Of a stretch of DNA of 64,000 nt, positions 1-7,848 are shown one piece after another (the first letter of the stretch is position 1; each line of letters begins with the position of its first letter). This stretch comes from Halomonas sp. CUBES01. Its GTDB lineage: Bacteria > Pseudomonadota > Gammaproteobacteria > Pseudomonadales > Halomonadaceae. Position numbers and translations under genes: made by a program. A model generated the notes under the pieces. The model was given only the letters and a program-made list of their open reading frames with translations, was not told the DNA's origin and did not search any database. The stretch lies in assembly GCF_020991005.1 (NCBI RefSeq), contig NZ_JAJLLW010000001.1, forward strand, positions 372,001 to 436,000, written 5' to 3'.

Positions 1-1
1 G

Positions 2-439
2 CGGATTATTTTTCTGACCACCGATGAGGCAAAAGCGCGCTTGAAGCCTGCTCTGTTGCCAGGCAATCAGGAAAAAACCATGAAGGCGCCGGTGGTCGCG
101 GTGCTTGGCTTTGATACGGAGTTTTACGAGCATCTGCCGCGCATGTTTGCTCATAACAAAGATGCCAAATCGCTGTTCGAGGGCAAGCCGGATTTTATTC
201 ACTCCACGGCGTTCCGCAATAGCTCCATTCAAGGTGGCTATCTGATTTTAGCGGCCCGCGCGCTTGGCTTGGATGCTGGCCCCATGTCGGGCTTCAACAA
301 TGCCGCGGTGGATGAAGAGTTCTTCCCGGATGGTAAAGTGAAGAGCAACTTCCTGTGTAACTTGGGCTATGGCGATGCCAGCGCCTTGTTCCCACGTGGC
401 GACCGTTTCTCCTTCGAGGAAGTGTGCAAAGTGCTGTAA
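2..439 (+). CDS. RutE/HadB-like nitroreductase family protein (5' partial)
   Basis: The reading frame is open from the left edge, so the start lies outside the window and about 145 C-terminal residues are visible. The segment around KSNFLCNLGYGD and the tail EVCKVL closely resemble the malonic semialdehyde reductase RutE branch of the flavin nitroreductase family. Those enzymes use FMN and NAD(P)H in the cytosol to reduce 3-oxopropanoate to 3-hydroxypropanoate. No other pyrimidine-degradation (rut) gene is seen on this side, so the exact substrate is an inference. A strong hairpin terminator follows 36 bases after the stop, so this gene ends its transcript. Family assignment is confident, substrate is not. 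Confidence 0.85.
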   Translation, partial: RIIFLTTDEAKARLKPALLPGNQEKTMKAPVVAVLGFDTEFYEHLPRMFAHNKDAKSLFEGKPDFIHSTAFRNSSIQGGYLILAARALGLDAGPMSGFNNAAVDEEFFPDGKVKSNFLCNLGYGDASALFPRGDRFSFEEVCKVL

Positions 440-474
440 GCACGCCTTAAGCAGGCATGCTGGTTGACCTACCG

Positions 475-506
475 AAAAAGGGCCGTGTCTGTCATGGCCC
501 TTTTTT
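475..506 (+). terminator. Rho-independent terminator after rutE-like gene
   Basis: A 10-bp perfect stem (AAAAAGGGCC at 475-484 pairs with GGCCCTTTTT at 496-505) encloses an 11-base loop, and the descending arm merges with a run of six T. It sits just after the nitroreductase stop codon and before the next gene's ribosome-binding site. Confidence 0.85.
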
Positions 507-554
507 CTGCGTGGGTGGCCAGGCGTTAAGGCTCTATCTGAAAGGGGTGTTCTG

Positions 555-1292
555 ATGGCGTTTGATTGGGTGTTTGTGGCACTGATGATAGTGGCCGTTT
601 TACTGACGGGGATTTCCAAATCGGGGTTTGCGGGCGGGGTGGGGGTGGTTGCTGTACCGCTGATCTCGCTAAAGGCAAGCCCGACCTTTGCAGTGGCGGT
701 GATGCTCCCGCTGCTAATTGTGATGGACGTGTTCAGCCTAAAAGCGTGGTGGCGACAGCGGGTGGATCGTTTGTTGTGGCTAATGTTTCCGCCTGCGATA
801 TTAGGCGTTGCGGTGGGCTACTTCACTTATGGCTGGTTTAATGAAGCGCTGTTGACACTATTGCTGGGGATTTTTTCCGTACTGTTTGGCCTTTGGGGTC
901 TGTTTAAGCCGCTGCGCGGCCGACTGCTGCCCACTTGGGTGGGGCGTCTGTGTGGAGGAATCGCCGGGTTTACCAGCTTTATTGCCCATGCAGGCGGCCC
1001 ACCGTTGAACTTTTACCTGCTGCAGTGCCAACTCACCAAGCAGCAATTTTTAGGTACGGCGGTGGTGTTTCTCGCGATTACCAACTTGGTAAAGCTGGTG
1101 CCCTATACGCTGCTTGGCCTGGTGACGTTCGATAATCTCACCATCGCGCTGCTGCTGATGCCGGTGGCATGGCTGGGCATCCAGTTAGGGTTGATCATTC
1201 AGCGGCGGGTGGATGGCGAGCTGTTTTTCCGGGTCATTCTTTGCCTACTCATTTTGTTAGGTATTCGGCTGATTATCGATGGAGTAAGTTAA
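555..1292 (+). CDS. TauE/SafE family membrane permease
   Basis: A 245-residue, strongly hydrophobic protein with about eight predicted membrane helices. The two halves carry the Gly-rich segments typical of TauE/SafE (DUF81) proteins: GISKSGFAGG at residues 19-28 and GFTSFIAHAGGPP near 138-150. Family members export sulfite, sulfoacetate or other small organosulfur or carboxylate anions across the inner membrane; the substrate here cannot be read from sequence. The ATG at 555 follows AAAGGGGTG, a good ribosome-binding site. It lies 93 bases upstream of the HTH-SBP regulator in the same direction and could share its regulation. Confidence 0.88.
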   Translation: MAFDWVFVALMIVAVLLTGISKSGFAGGVGVVAVPLISLKASPTFAVAVMLPLLIVMDVFSLKAWWRQRVDRLLWLMFPPAILGVAVGYFTYGWFNEALLTLLLGIFSVLFGLWGLFKPLRGRLLPTWVGRLCGGIAGFTSFIAHAGGPPLNFYLLQCQLTKQQFLGTAVVFLAITNLVKLVPYTLLGLVTFDNLTIALLLMPVAWLGIQLGLIIQRRVDGELFFRVILCLLILLGIRLIIDGVS

Positions 1293-1385
1293 CGCCTAGA
1301 GTGCTGGGGCAGCGTGACCTTGATCGCCAGCACGACCTTGATAGCCAGTGTGATCTTGATAGTCACCTACGGCGTGGGAGCCATC

Positions 1386-3176
1386 ATGAAAAAAGAGGCC
1401 AGTGGACTGACCCTGTTTGACGATACGCATCCAGAAGGGCCTTACGACAAGCTATCGCAAACGCCCGTTTCCAAGATATCGAACACCGAGTTAGCGCGCT
1501 TCATTGAGTTCATTGAGAAGTTTGAAAACGAGACCGAATCAACACTCTCGATGTCGCTGGGGTATCGTGAGATGCGGATGTTGCTGCACGTGATGCGCAA
1601 CCATCTGGCGGGCCGGTTAACTACGCCTACCTCGCTGGCGGATGCCTCAGGGCTGACGTATGGCACCGCTAAGCGCGGGATTGAAAGCATTATGCAGCGA
1701 GGCCTTCTCATTTCGCGCCCACGCACAAAGACTGGAAAAACCGTCTCGCTGCACCCTTCCCCACAGATGATAGAAGAGTGGGAAAGCTACGCGGAGCGCA
1801 TTAAGGGCCTGCTGGGCCCGCTGTTTGGGATCGACCCCGCCTCGGAATCTGGCAGCAAGATATTTTTAGGTATGTCAGCGTCTCAGCGGGTGATCTCGAC
1901 ACCCGCTGTGCTTTCCGCGCGGCTGGAGCTGAAAGGGGGCTTACGTGTGCTGGCGCATGCGGACCCTACGTTTATGGCCATGCATAATTTAAAACGGCAG
2001 CTAGAGTCCATTTTTGGCCTGGAAATTCGCAATAAAGCGCGCTCCATTGATAACTTGCTGGATGATATTCTCGACAATGCCCGTTTAGCGAAATCCCGCT
2101 ACGACATTGTCGCCTGCGACTTGCCCTGGTTTGGCGACTTGGTCGCGCAGGGCGTTTTGATGCCGCTAGACGCCCTCATCCAGCGCGATGGCTACGATCT
2201 TTCTGACTTTCATCCCATGGCAATCCAAAGCGCCGGCTATGCGGGTTGCCAGTACGGCATACCGGTGCAAACCACCCCTGAACTGCTCTGTTATCGCAAG
2301 GATATTTTGTCGGCTGCGCAGTTAACGCCCCCCAGCACCACCGAGGCGCTGGTAAAAGTCGCACGGCAGTTGCACGACCCTGCCAAGGGGCAATACGGCA
2401 TCGCTTGGAACGCCGCCCGTGGCACGCCGCTGGGGCATACGTTTAGCTTTCTCATGGCTAAATTTGGGCAGCCCATTGTCGATCTACCGCTTCATGCAGG
2501 CGGCTTTGATTTTCAAAACGCCAGCGGTGAGCAGCTGCGCCCCATGTTTCAATCGGATGCCGCTTACAGGGCCTGCGAATATATGTTGGATATTCTCAAA
2601 TATTCCCCGCCGAATATTTTGAATATGTCCTGGTACGAACGGGCGCAGTCCTATGCATCGGGTGAATCGTGCATGGCGTACTGCTACACGCTTTTGGCAC
2701 CCTTGATCGAGTTTGATAAGCGATCACCGGCATACGGCAATACCGGGTATTTATCCCACCCGGTGGGCATTCACGGCAGGGCGATTACGCCCATTGGAGG
2801 ATATGCATTGGCGATACCATCCAACTTGTCAAAAGAACGTATGGAAGCCGTGTGGACAGCTTTAAAACATCTTACCTCGCCCAATATGTCGAAGCTCTAC
2901 ATCATGAATGGTAGCTTGGTCACACCGCGTTTTAGCGTTAGCCAAGACCCGGAAGTGTCTGCGCTGTCACCGTTGATTACGATTGTCGATGATATGGCGA
3001 AGCAAGACGTCTTGCAGGCGTGGCCACGCCCGCCGGTTCCCGGCATTACGGAGCTTATCAGCATTGCAGGTAATGAAATTTTCGATGTGCTGGCTGGACG
3101 GCGCTCGATTAAAAAAGCACTTTTTATTGCCCAGGAGCGTGCTGATAAGGTTATGCGAGAAAAGGGCCATTATTGA
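1386..3176 (+). CDS. Cytoplasmic HTH - solute-binding-protein fusion regulator
   Basis: This 596-residue protein has no signal peptide. Residues about 45-140 form a winged-helix-like region in which LTYGTAKRGIESIMQRGLL resembles a MarR/GntR recognition helix, followed by a basic wing. From about residue 165 to the end the sequence resembles a family-1 extracellular solute-binding protein (GGLRVLAHADPTF, later GIPVQTTPELLCYRKD and the YALAIPS segment). The architecture suggests a one-component transcription factor that uses a periplasmic-binding-protein fold to sense a small ligand in the cytosol. The ATG at 1386 is preferred over 1314 because GGGAG lies just upstream and the extra residues look like a spurious extension. 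It lies between the TauE permease and an SDR/BKACE pair, which are likely targets (inference). Confidence 0.75.
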   Translation: MKKEASGLTLFDDTHPEGPYDKLSQTPVSKISNTELARFIEFIEKFENETESTLSMSLGYREMRMLLHVMRNHLAGRLTTPTSLADASGLTYGTAKRGIESIMQRGLLISRPRTKTGKTVSLHPSPQMIEEWESYAERIKGLLGPLFGIDPASESGSKIFLGMSASQRVISTPAVLSARLELKGGLRVLAHADPTFMAMHNLKRQLESIFGLEIRNKARSIDNLLDDILDNARLAKSRYDIVACDLPWFGDLVAQGVLMPLDALIQRDGYDLSDFHPMAIQSAGYAGCQYGIPVQTTPELLCYRKDILSAAQLTPPSTTEALVKVARQLHDPAKGQYGIAWNAARGTPLGHTFSFLMAKFGQPIVDLPLHAGGFDFQNASGEQLRPMFQSDAAYRACEYMLDILKYSPPNILNMSWYERAQSYASGESCMAYCYTLLAPLIEFDKRSPAYGNTGYLSHPVGIHGRAITPIGGYALAIPSNLSKERMEAVWTALKHLTSPNMSKLYIMNGSLVTPRFSVSQDPEVSALSPLITIVDDMAKQDVLQAWPRPPVPGITELISIAGNEIFDVLAGRRSIKKALFIAQERADKVMREKGHY

Positions 3177-3194
3177 ACAGGTGAAAAGAAGTAA

Positions 3195-3223
3195 CCCCCA
3201 TACCTGAGAAGCAGGCATGGGGG
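3195..3223. terminator. Inverted repeat between convergent genes, possible bidirectional terminator
   Basis: CCCCCATACCTG at 3195-3206 and CAGGCATGGGGG at 3212-3223 pair with a single A/C mismatch around a five-base loop. It lies in the 69-base gap between the stop of the HTH-SBP gene and the stop of the convergent SDR gene. There is no clear T-tract on either side, so function as a terminator is inferred from position. Confidence 0.5.
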
Positions 3224-3245
3224 CAGTGGTTTCCTCGCTGAATGC

Positions 3246-4049
3246 TTATTGCATAATCATGCCGCCATCGATCATCAGCAGCTGACCGGTCATGTAATCG
3301 GACTCTTGACTGGCCAGGAACGACGCGGTGCCGACCACATCTTCTGGGTAAGAGTAACGCTTCATCAGAATCATTTTTTCAGCCAGCTCGTCCATCGACT
3401 GGCCCTGCTTCTCGAATTTGCCGATGCTGACTAAGTCTTTATCCAGCTGTTCCCAAAGCTCGGTGCGCACCACGCCTGGGGCATAGCCGTTAACGGTAAT
3501 GTTGTGATCTACCAAGGCCTTAGCACCGCCGTTAATCATTGCCAGCACAGCATGCTTGCTGCATGAATAAGGCACAACATCGTCAAACGCCTGGCGGGAG
3601 AGAATCGAGCCGACGTTAATGATTTTATAAGGTCCGCTTTCTTTGCCCTGGCTAATCATTTGTTTAGCGGCTTCCTGCATGCCGAGTAAGCAGCCCAGCG
3701 CATTCACATCCATAATTTGATGCCAATTTTCTTCAGTAATATCAAGAAACATTAACGGTTTATTGATGCCGGCATTATTAACCATCACGTTCAAGCTACC
3801 AAACGCCTGTACCGTAGCGTTAACGGCTGCCTGTACGTCTTCGCGGTTAGTAACATTCAACTTAACGGCAATAGCATCACCACCCTTTGATTTGATGCGC
3901 TGCGCAACCTCTTCGCACCCCTCAACGTTGAGATCTGCCACGCAGACCTTTGCCCCTTGCGCGGCATAATGCTCAGCGACAGCCGCCCCCATGCCACGCG
4001 CAGCACCAGTAATGAGACAGTGTTTACCTTTGAGTCGAGTGTTATCCAT
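3246..4049 (-). CDS. SDR family NAD(P)-dependent oxidoreductase
   Basis: A 267-residue classical short-chain dehydrogenase. TGAARGMG at residues 14-21 is the Rossmann glycine motif, NNAG is at 91-94, and the catalytic Ser148, Tyr161 and Lys165 (YSCSK) are all present. The C-terminal MTGQLLMIDGG segment is typical of the family. The start at 4049 is chosen because AAGGTGAC precedes it; a longer frame to 4094 adds 15 unconserved residues. It is divergent from the BKACE gene with a shared 422-base upstream region, and convergent with the HTH-SBP regulator. Likely role: oxidation of a hydroxy acid or polyol feeding the BKACE reaction (inference). Substrate unknown. Confidence 0.88.
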   Translation of the reverse strand: MDNTRLKGKHCLITGAARGMGAAVAEHYAAQGAKVCVADLNVEGCEEVAQRIKSKGGDAIAVKLNVTNREDVQAAVNATVQAFGSLNVMVNNAGINKPLMFLDITEENWHQIMDVNALGCLLGMQEAAKQMISQGKESGPYKIINVGSILSRQAFDDVVPYSCSKHAVLAMINGGAKALVDHNITVNGYAPGVVRTELWEQLDKDLVSIGKFEKQGQSMDELAEKMILMKRYSYPEDVVGTASFLASQESDYMTGQLLMIDGGMIMQ

Positions 4050-4471
4050 GAGGTCACCTTGTAAGTTTTGTTGTGGGTCAGTATGCGCTGCCACCTACAC
4101 CATATCGGGGTAGTGGGGTGCCGGGAGGCGGCGCTCACAAGGACGTGCGTTGTTAAGTCGGCGTTGCGAATAACAGAAGTGCAACCTTGTGAATGTATTC
4201 TGTGTCCGTCTTGACTCTAAGGACAGGGCGCCCCGTTGTTGATATGACCAGATTGGACTTTTTTACATTCCTCGCATTATGAAAAGCAAAAGGGGCGGTG
4301 TTTTAATCGCTCCAGTGACAGTGGATGCAGCCATTGATGGCTAACAAGAACGTGTGTAAGTTATTGGCGCGCTTTTGTTAACCGCTTTTATTAACGTTAG
4401 ATTTTAGCCGTAGTGCATCTAACGTTTATTCCTGTTTTGAGTGCTTCTTATAAAAATAAAGCGAGGTTTTT
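4050..4471. promoter_or_regulatory. Divergent intergenic region, SDR and BKACE promoters
   Basis: This 422-base stretch separates the divergently transcribed SDR and BKACE genes and should hold both promoters. It is more A/T-rich than the flanking genes from about 4240 on. A GAGG ribosome-binding site precedes the BKACE start. I see no coding frame and no clear RNA structure. It is the natural place to look for an operator of the neighbouring HTH-SBP protein, but I could not define one by eye. Confidence 0.5.
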
Positions 4472-5302
4472 ATGTCTCAGCCATGCATTATCTGCGTTGC
4501 CATTACGGGCAGCTTGCCACGAAAAGAAAATAATCCAGCAGTGCCGATTACCGTCAATGAGCAAATCGAAAGTACTCAGGCAGCCTTTGAAGCCGGAGCT
4601 AGTATTGCGCACTGCCATGTGCGTAATGACGACCAAACGCCTTCATCCGACCCGGAGAAGTTTAGCCGTCTGATGGAAGGGCTCAAGAAACATTGCCCAG
4701 GCATGATTGTTCAGTTTTCCACCGGTGGCCGATCTGGTGCTGGCGAAGCACGCGGCGGGATGCTGCCGCTTAAACCTGATATGGCTAGTCTGTCGGTGGG
4801 ATCGAATAATTTTCCGACCCGCGTTTACGAGAATCCACCTCAATTGGTGGAGTGGCTGGCAAGTGAAATGCTTAAGTACAACGTTAAGCCTGAAATCGAA
4901 GCGTTTGATCTCTCGCACATTCATCAGGCGGTAGCGCTTTCTCAACAGGGTAAGTTAAAAGGGCCGCTTTACATACAGTTTGTCATGGGAGTTAAAAACT
5001 CAATGCCCGCTGACAAGCCTAGTTTTGACTTCTTCATAGAGACGCTTAAGCGACTAGCTCCCGATGCAAAGTGGTGCGGGGCAGGCATAGGTGCCAACCA
5101 ATACGTGGTTAATGAGTGGGCGATTGCAGCAGGTGGGCATACCCGTACCGGACTCGAAGATAACGTGCGCCAAGACCGCGATACGTTGGCAGCCTCCAAT
5201 GCAGCACTAGTTGAAAGAACCGTCGCGCTGTGCGACAAGTACCATCGCCCCGTAGCCACTTGGCAGCAAGCACGAGACATCCTGGGGCTTCAAATGGCGT
5301 AA
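4472..5302 (+). CDS. BKACE family beta-keto acid cleavage enzyme
   Basis: A 276-residue protein of the BKACE (formerly DUF849) family, TIM-barrel enzymes that condense a beta-keto acid with acetyl-CoA, releasing acetoacetate and a new acyl-CoA. The founding member is 3-keto-5-aminohexanoate cleavage enzyme of lysine fermentation. His47 and His49 in AHCHVRND are the expected zinc ligands; STGGRSG and the GIGANQYV and HTRTGLEDN segments are also typical. The ATG at 4472 follows GCGAGG. The substrate varies widely in the family; an adjacent SDR could supply the keto acid from a hydroxy acid (for example a carnitine-like pathway), which is inference only. Confidence 0.88.
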   Translation: MSQPCIICVAITGSLPRKENNPAVPITVNEQIESTQAAFEAGASIAHCHVRNDDQTPSSDPEKFSRLMEGLKKHCPGMIVQFSTGGRSGAGEARGGMLPLKPDMASLSVGSNNFPTRVYENPPQLVEWLASEMLKYNVKPEIEAFDLSHIHQAVALSQQGKLKGPLYIQFVMGVKNSMPADKPSFDFFIETLKRLAPDAKWCGAGIGANQYVVNEWAIAAGGHTRTGLEDNVRQDRDTLAASNAALVERTVALCDKYHRPVATWQQARDILGLQMA

Positions 5303-5538
5303 AAATATTGGTGTGACGGGTTATTTATTCTACCGATGTGCAGCACATTGATGAGCTATTTAATGAGGTGTGCCGTCACCCGCCCCCACTGCCAAGCTAG
5401 GTGTGAGCACTAGTCTTGGTGACGTCGAGACGATAATGCTTCGCTGGCATGGGTGATTTTTAATCTGCTTTAGATGATGACCGTCTACTCACCATATTGC
5501 GTTATGCTTTCGGTACTTATCGATCACCGAGACTTTTC

Positions 5539-6627
5539 ATGCACACATCACGTATCGCTATTGTAGGCGCTGGATTGGCAGGGCTTTATGCCGCGTTTTT
5601 GTTAGAACAGCGGGGCATTACTGATTATGTGGTGTTGGAAGCGCGGGCGCGGGTAGGTGGGCGTATTGCGTCGTTATGGCCTGATGAGAATGACACTATG
5701 GAGGCGTTTGATTTGGGGCCTTCTTGGTATTGGCCGGAGTTACAGCACTCACTAGAAGTGCTGGTAAAATCGCTGGGGCTTACGTCGTTCGCCCAGTATG
5801 AAACTGGCGATATGATAGTAGAACGCTCGCACCAGGTGCCGCCAGTTCGTATGCAGGGCTTCGTGAATCAGCCTCCATCCATGCGACTACGGGGCGGCAT
5901 GCAGGCGTTGATTGATGCGTTGCGCCAGCGCATCGGTTCGGCGCGGATTTACACCGGGCAGGCTGTTTACTCGATGTCGCTGACTTCCAGCGGCAGTGTG
6001 GAGCTGGGGTGTGCTGGTGGGCAACGCTATACCGCCCAGCATGTGCTGCTAGCAGTGCCGCCGAGGTTAGCAGCGCAGTCGGTGACGTTTTCGCCATCGT
6101 TACCGGAGCGGATCACCCAACAATGGGCGAGTACTGCGACTTGGATGGCGCCTCAAGCTAAATACGTCGCGCTGTACCCCACCCCTTTTTGGCGAGAAGA
6201 TCACCTTTCGGGAGAGGCGCGCAGTTTGATGGGCCCGCTGGGTGAAATTCATGATGCGTCACATCCGGATGGCCACGGGGCGCTGTTTGGTTTTTTCAGT
6301 TTGCCTGCCAGGGCCCGTGCGCAGCTTGGCGATGAGGCGCTACGCCAGCACTGCCGTGCGCAGTTGGCTAGGCTGTTTGGTCCTCAAGCATCTAGCCCGG
6401 AGGGGGAGGTGATTAGAGACTGGGCACAGGAGCTGTTTACCGCTACCGACGCGGATCAAATGCCCAGCGAGCACCACAGCATGGCACCGTCAGCGCGCGC
6501 TGAAGATGGTGCTTGGCAGCCTTGTTTAATCGGGATTGGCAGCGAGTGGGGCGAGCAGTATGCCGGTTATCTAGCAGGTGCCATCGAAGCAGCCGAGCGC
6601 GGCGTGGCGGATGTGTTAGCACAGTAG
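5539..6627 (+). CDS. FAD-dependent flavin monoamine oxidase family protein
   Basis: A 362-residue flavoprotein. The N-terminus IAIVGAGLAGLYAAFLLEQ is a dinucleotide-binding fold for FAD, followed by the VVLEARARVGGRI motif characteristic of amine oxidases. The C-terminal GEQYAGYLAGAIEAAERG segment is the second FAD contact. The family oxidises amines or acts on related substrates; some members are short, as here. The ATG at 5539 is chosen over an in-frame TTG at 5497 because the Rossmann fold begins directly after it, although no strong ribosome-binding site is visible for either. It ends 70 bases before the IS3 insertion. Substrate unknown. Confidence 0.82.
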   Translation: MHTSRIAIVGAGLAGLYAAFLLEQRGITDYVVLEARARVGGRIASLWPDENDTMEAFDLGPSWYWPELQHSLEVLVKSLGLTSFAQYETGDMIVERSHQVPPVRMQGFVNQPPSMRLRGGMQALIDALRQRIGSARIYTGQAVYSMSLTSSGSVELGCAGGQRYTAQHVLLAVPPRLAAQSVTFSPSLPERITQQWASTATWMAPQAKYVALYPTPFWREDHLSGEARSLMGPLGEIHDASHPDGHGALFGFFSLPARARAQLGDEALRQHCRAQLARLFGPQASSPEGEVIRDWAQELFTATDADQMPSEHHSMAPSARAEDGAWQPCLIGIGSEWGEQYAGYLAGAIEAAERGVADVLAQ

Positions 6628-6721
6628 GGTGCTTGTTTATAATGGCAATGACCCAAAAGTGATTTGCCGGCTGAAATTGACCGAAGCCGCATGTTCTGGT
6701 CAAGTCAGAGCGGACACAGTT

Positions 6722-7423
6722 TCAAGCCGCAACTGCCAGTTCGATTTCCCTTGGCGTCTGATAGGCCAAGGTCGAGTGGAGTCGGCAGCTGTTGTACTCC
6801 ATCTCGATATACTCGATCACATCCCGCCGTGCCGCCTGGTGACTTGCATACCGCTGGTCGGCCAGCCACTCGCTTTTCAGTGAGCCGAAGAAGCGTTCCA
6901 TGACCGCATTGTCCCAGCAATTCCCTTTGCGGCTCATCGAGGCCTGGAACCCATGCCGGGCCAGCGTGCCCCGGTACTCATGCGACGCGTATTGGCTGCC
7001 GCGATCGCTGTGATGGAGCAGGCCTCTCTCGGGTTGCCGGCGGCCTACCGCCATCTCCAAGGCGTCCAGGATCAACTGCGTGCGCATATGGTCGGCCATC
7101 GCCCAGCCCACCAACTGCCGGTCGTGCAGGTCAAGCACCGCCGCCAGATAGAGCCAGCCCTCCAGTGTCCAGATAGCCGTGATATCGGCCACCCAGACCC
7201 GATTCGGTTCCGCCACCATGAACTGACGGTTCAGCAGGTTGGGGGCTACCGGCAGGCTGTGCTCACTGTCGGTCGTATGACGCCAGCGGCGCCGCTGACG
7301 TGCCTCTACGCCTGCTTCTCGCATCAGGCTTCGAGCCTGGTAACGGCCAACATCGTATCCGCGACGTCGCCAGTCATAGAAACCACGCCGGCTGACCTGC
7401 ATGACCCGACACAACACGGCCAC
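6722..7423 (-). CDS. IS3-family transposase OrfB, DDE catalytic domain
   Basis: The integrase-like catalytic subunit of the IS3 element. The catalytic triad appears intact: Asp in VWVADIT, Asp in HHSDRGSQY and Glu in NAVMERFFGSLK. The frame is open further upstream to the A-tract at 7494-7501, encoding conserved residues such as ELRYQFIESEKAIYPV, so the natural product is an OrfAB fusion made by -1 frameshifting rather than independent initiation. The given 5' end is a GTG inside that open frame. It mediates cut-out circle transposition in the family. Confidence 0.88.
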   Translation of the reverse strand: MAVLCRVMQVSRRGFYDWRRRGYDVGRYQARSLMREAGVEARQRRRWRHTTDSEHSLPVAPNLLNRQFMVAEPNRVWVADITAIWTLEGWLYLAAVLDLHDRQLVGWAMADHMRTQLILDALEMAVGRRQPERGLLHHSDRGSQYASHEYRGTLARHGFQASMSRKGNCWDNAVMERFFGSLKSEWLADQRYASHQAARRDVIEYIEMEYNSCRLHSTLAYQTPREIELAVAA

Positions 7424-7493
7424 GGGATAGATGGCCTTCTCCGACTCGATGAACTGATATCTCAGCTCGACTCTTTGGCGAAGAAGGCCGCCG

Positions 7494-7501
7494 TTTTTTT
7501 T
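7494..7501 (-). promoter_or_regulatory. Probable programmed -1 frameshift site of the IS3 element
   Basis: Eight consecutive T on the plus strand give A8 followed by C in the transcript. Read in the frame that encodes the conserved OrfA tail (KLQIEKNILKK then TAAFFAKES), a -1 slip on this A-tract enters the frame of OrfB (VELRYQFIESEK). This matches the A-rich slippery sites of many IS3 elements. Confidence 0.65.
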
Positions 7502-7748
7502 AAAATATTCTTTTCAATCTGAAGCTTGCGGACTTCTTCACGGAGCTTCTTGATCTCGGCATGTCTTCCCGCCGACCCGAGCTGCCAGAGCCCTGCTGAC
7601 GGTGCTGACGGCACCAGCGATCCAGTACGCTGCGCTCCACGCCCAAGCGCCGGGCGGCCTCCGATACGGAATACCCCTGGTCAATCACCAGGCTCACCGC
7701 ATCCGTCTTGAACTCATCGGAAAACCGACGTCGAGTCTTCTTTGTCAT
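7500..7748 (-). pseudogene. IS3-family OrfA, apparently frameshifted by a 1-base loss
   Basis: The N-terminal part (MTKKTRRRFSDEFKTDAV, SVSEAARRLGVERSVLDRW) is a standard OrfA helix-turn-helix. The ATG at 7748 follows GGAGGTG. The conserved leucine-zipper tail, AEIKKLREEVRKLQIEKNILKK, is encoded in the -1 frame relative to this start, and the frame as read ends early in unconserved residues. The switch falls near 7578-7592 (GGCTCTGGCAGCTCG), as if one base had been lost. The element may therefore be unable to make its own OrfAB transposase, unless the change is a sequencing error. Confidence 0.65.
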
Positions 7749-7848
7749 GAACACCTCCATTGCCTCCATTATGAGGCTTATCGGGGTGTCCGCTCCAATT
7801 AGACCAGTTCACTTTGTTGGGAGGTGGCTTGGGCCCACGTTATGCTGA

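Larger units (their letters stand above)
6697..7806 (-). mobile_element. IS3-family insertion sequence, complete with inverted repeats and target duplication
   Basis: The 1110-base element has imperfect terminal inverted repeats: 21 bases starting TGGTC and ending GCGGACAC at 6697-6717 match the reverse complement of 7786-7806 with four mismatches. It is bounded by a direct repeat GTTC at 6693-6696 and 7807-7810, the 3-4 base target duplication expected of IS3 elements. Ends begin TG and finish CA. Inside are orfA (helix-turn-helix) and orfB (DDE integrase core) on the minus strand. The element sits between the amine oxidase gene and cydB and does not interrupt either. Confidence 0.93.
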
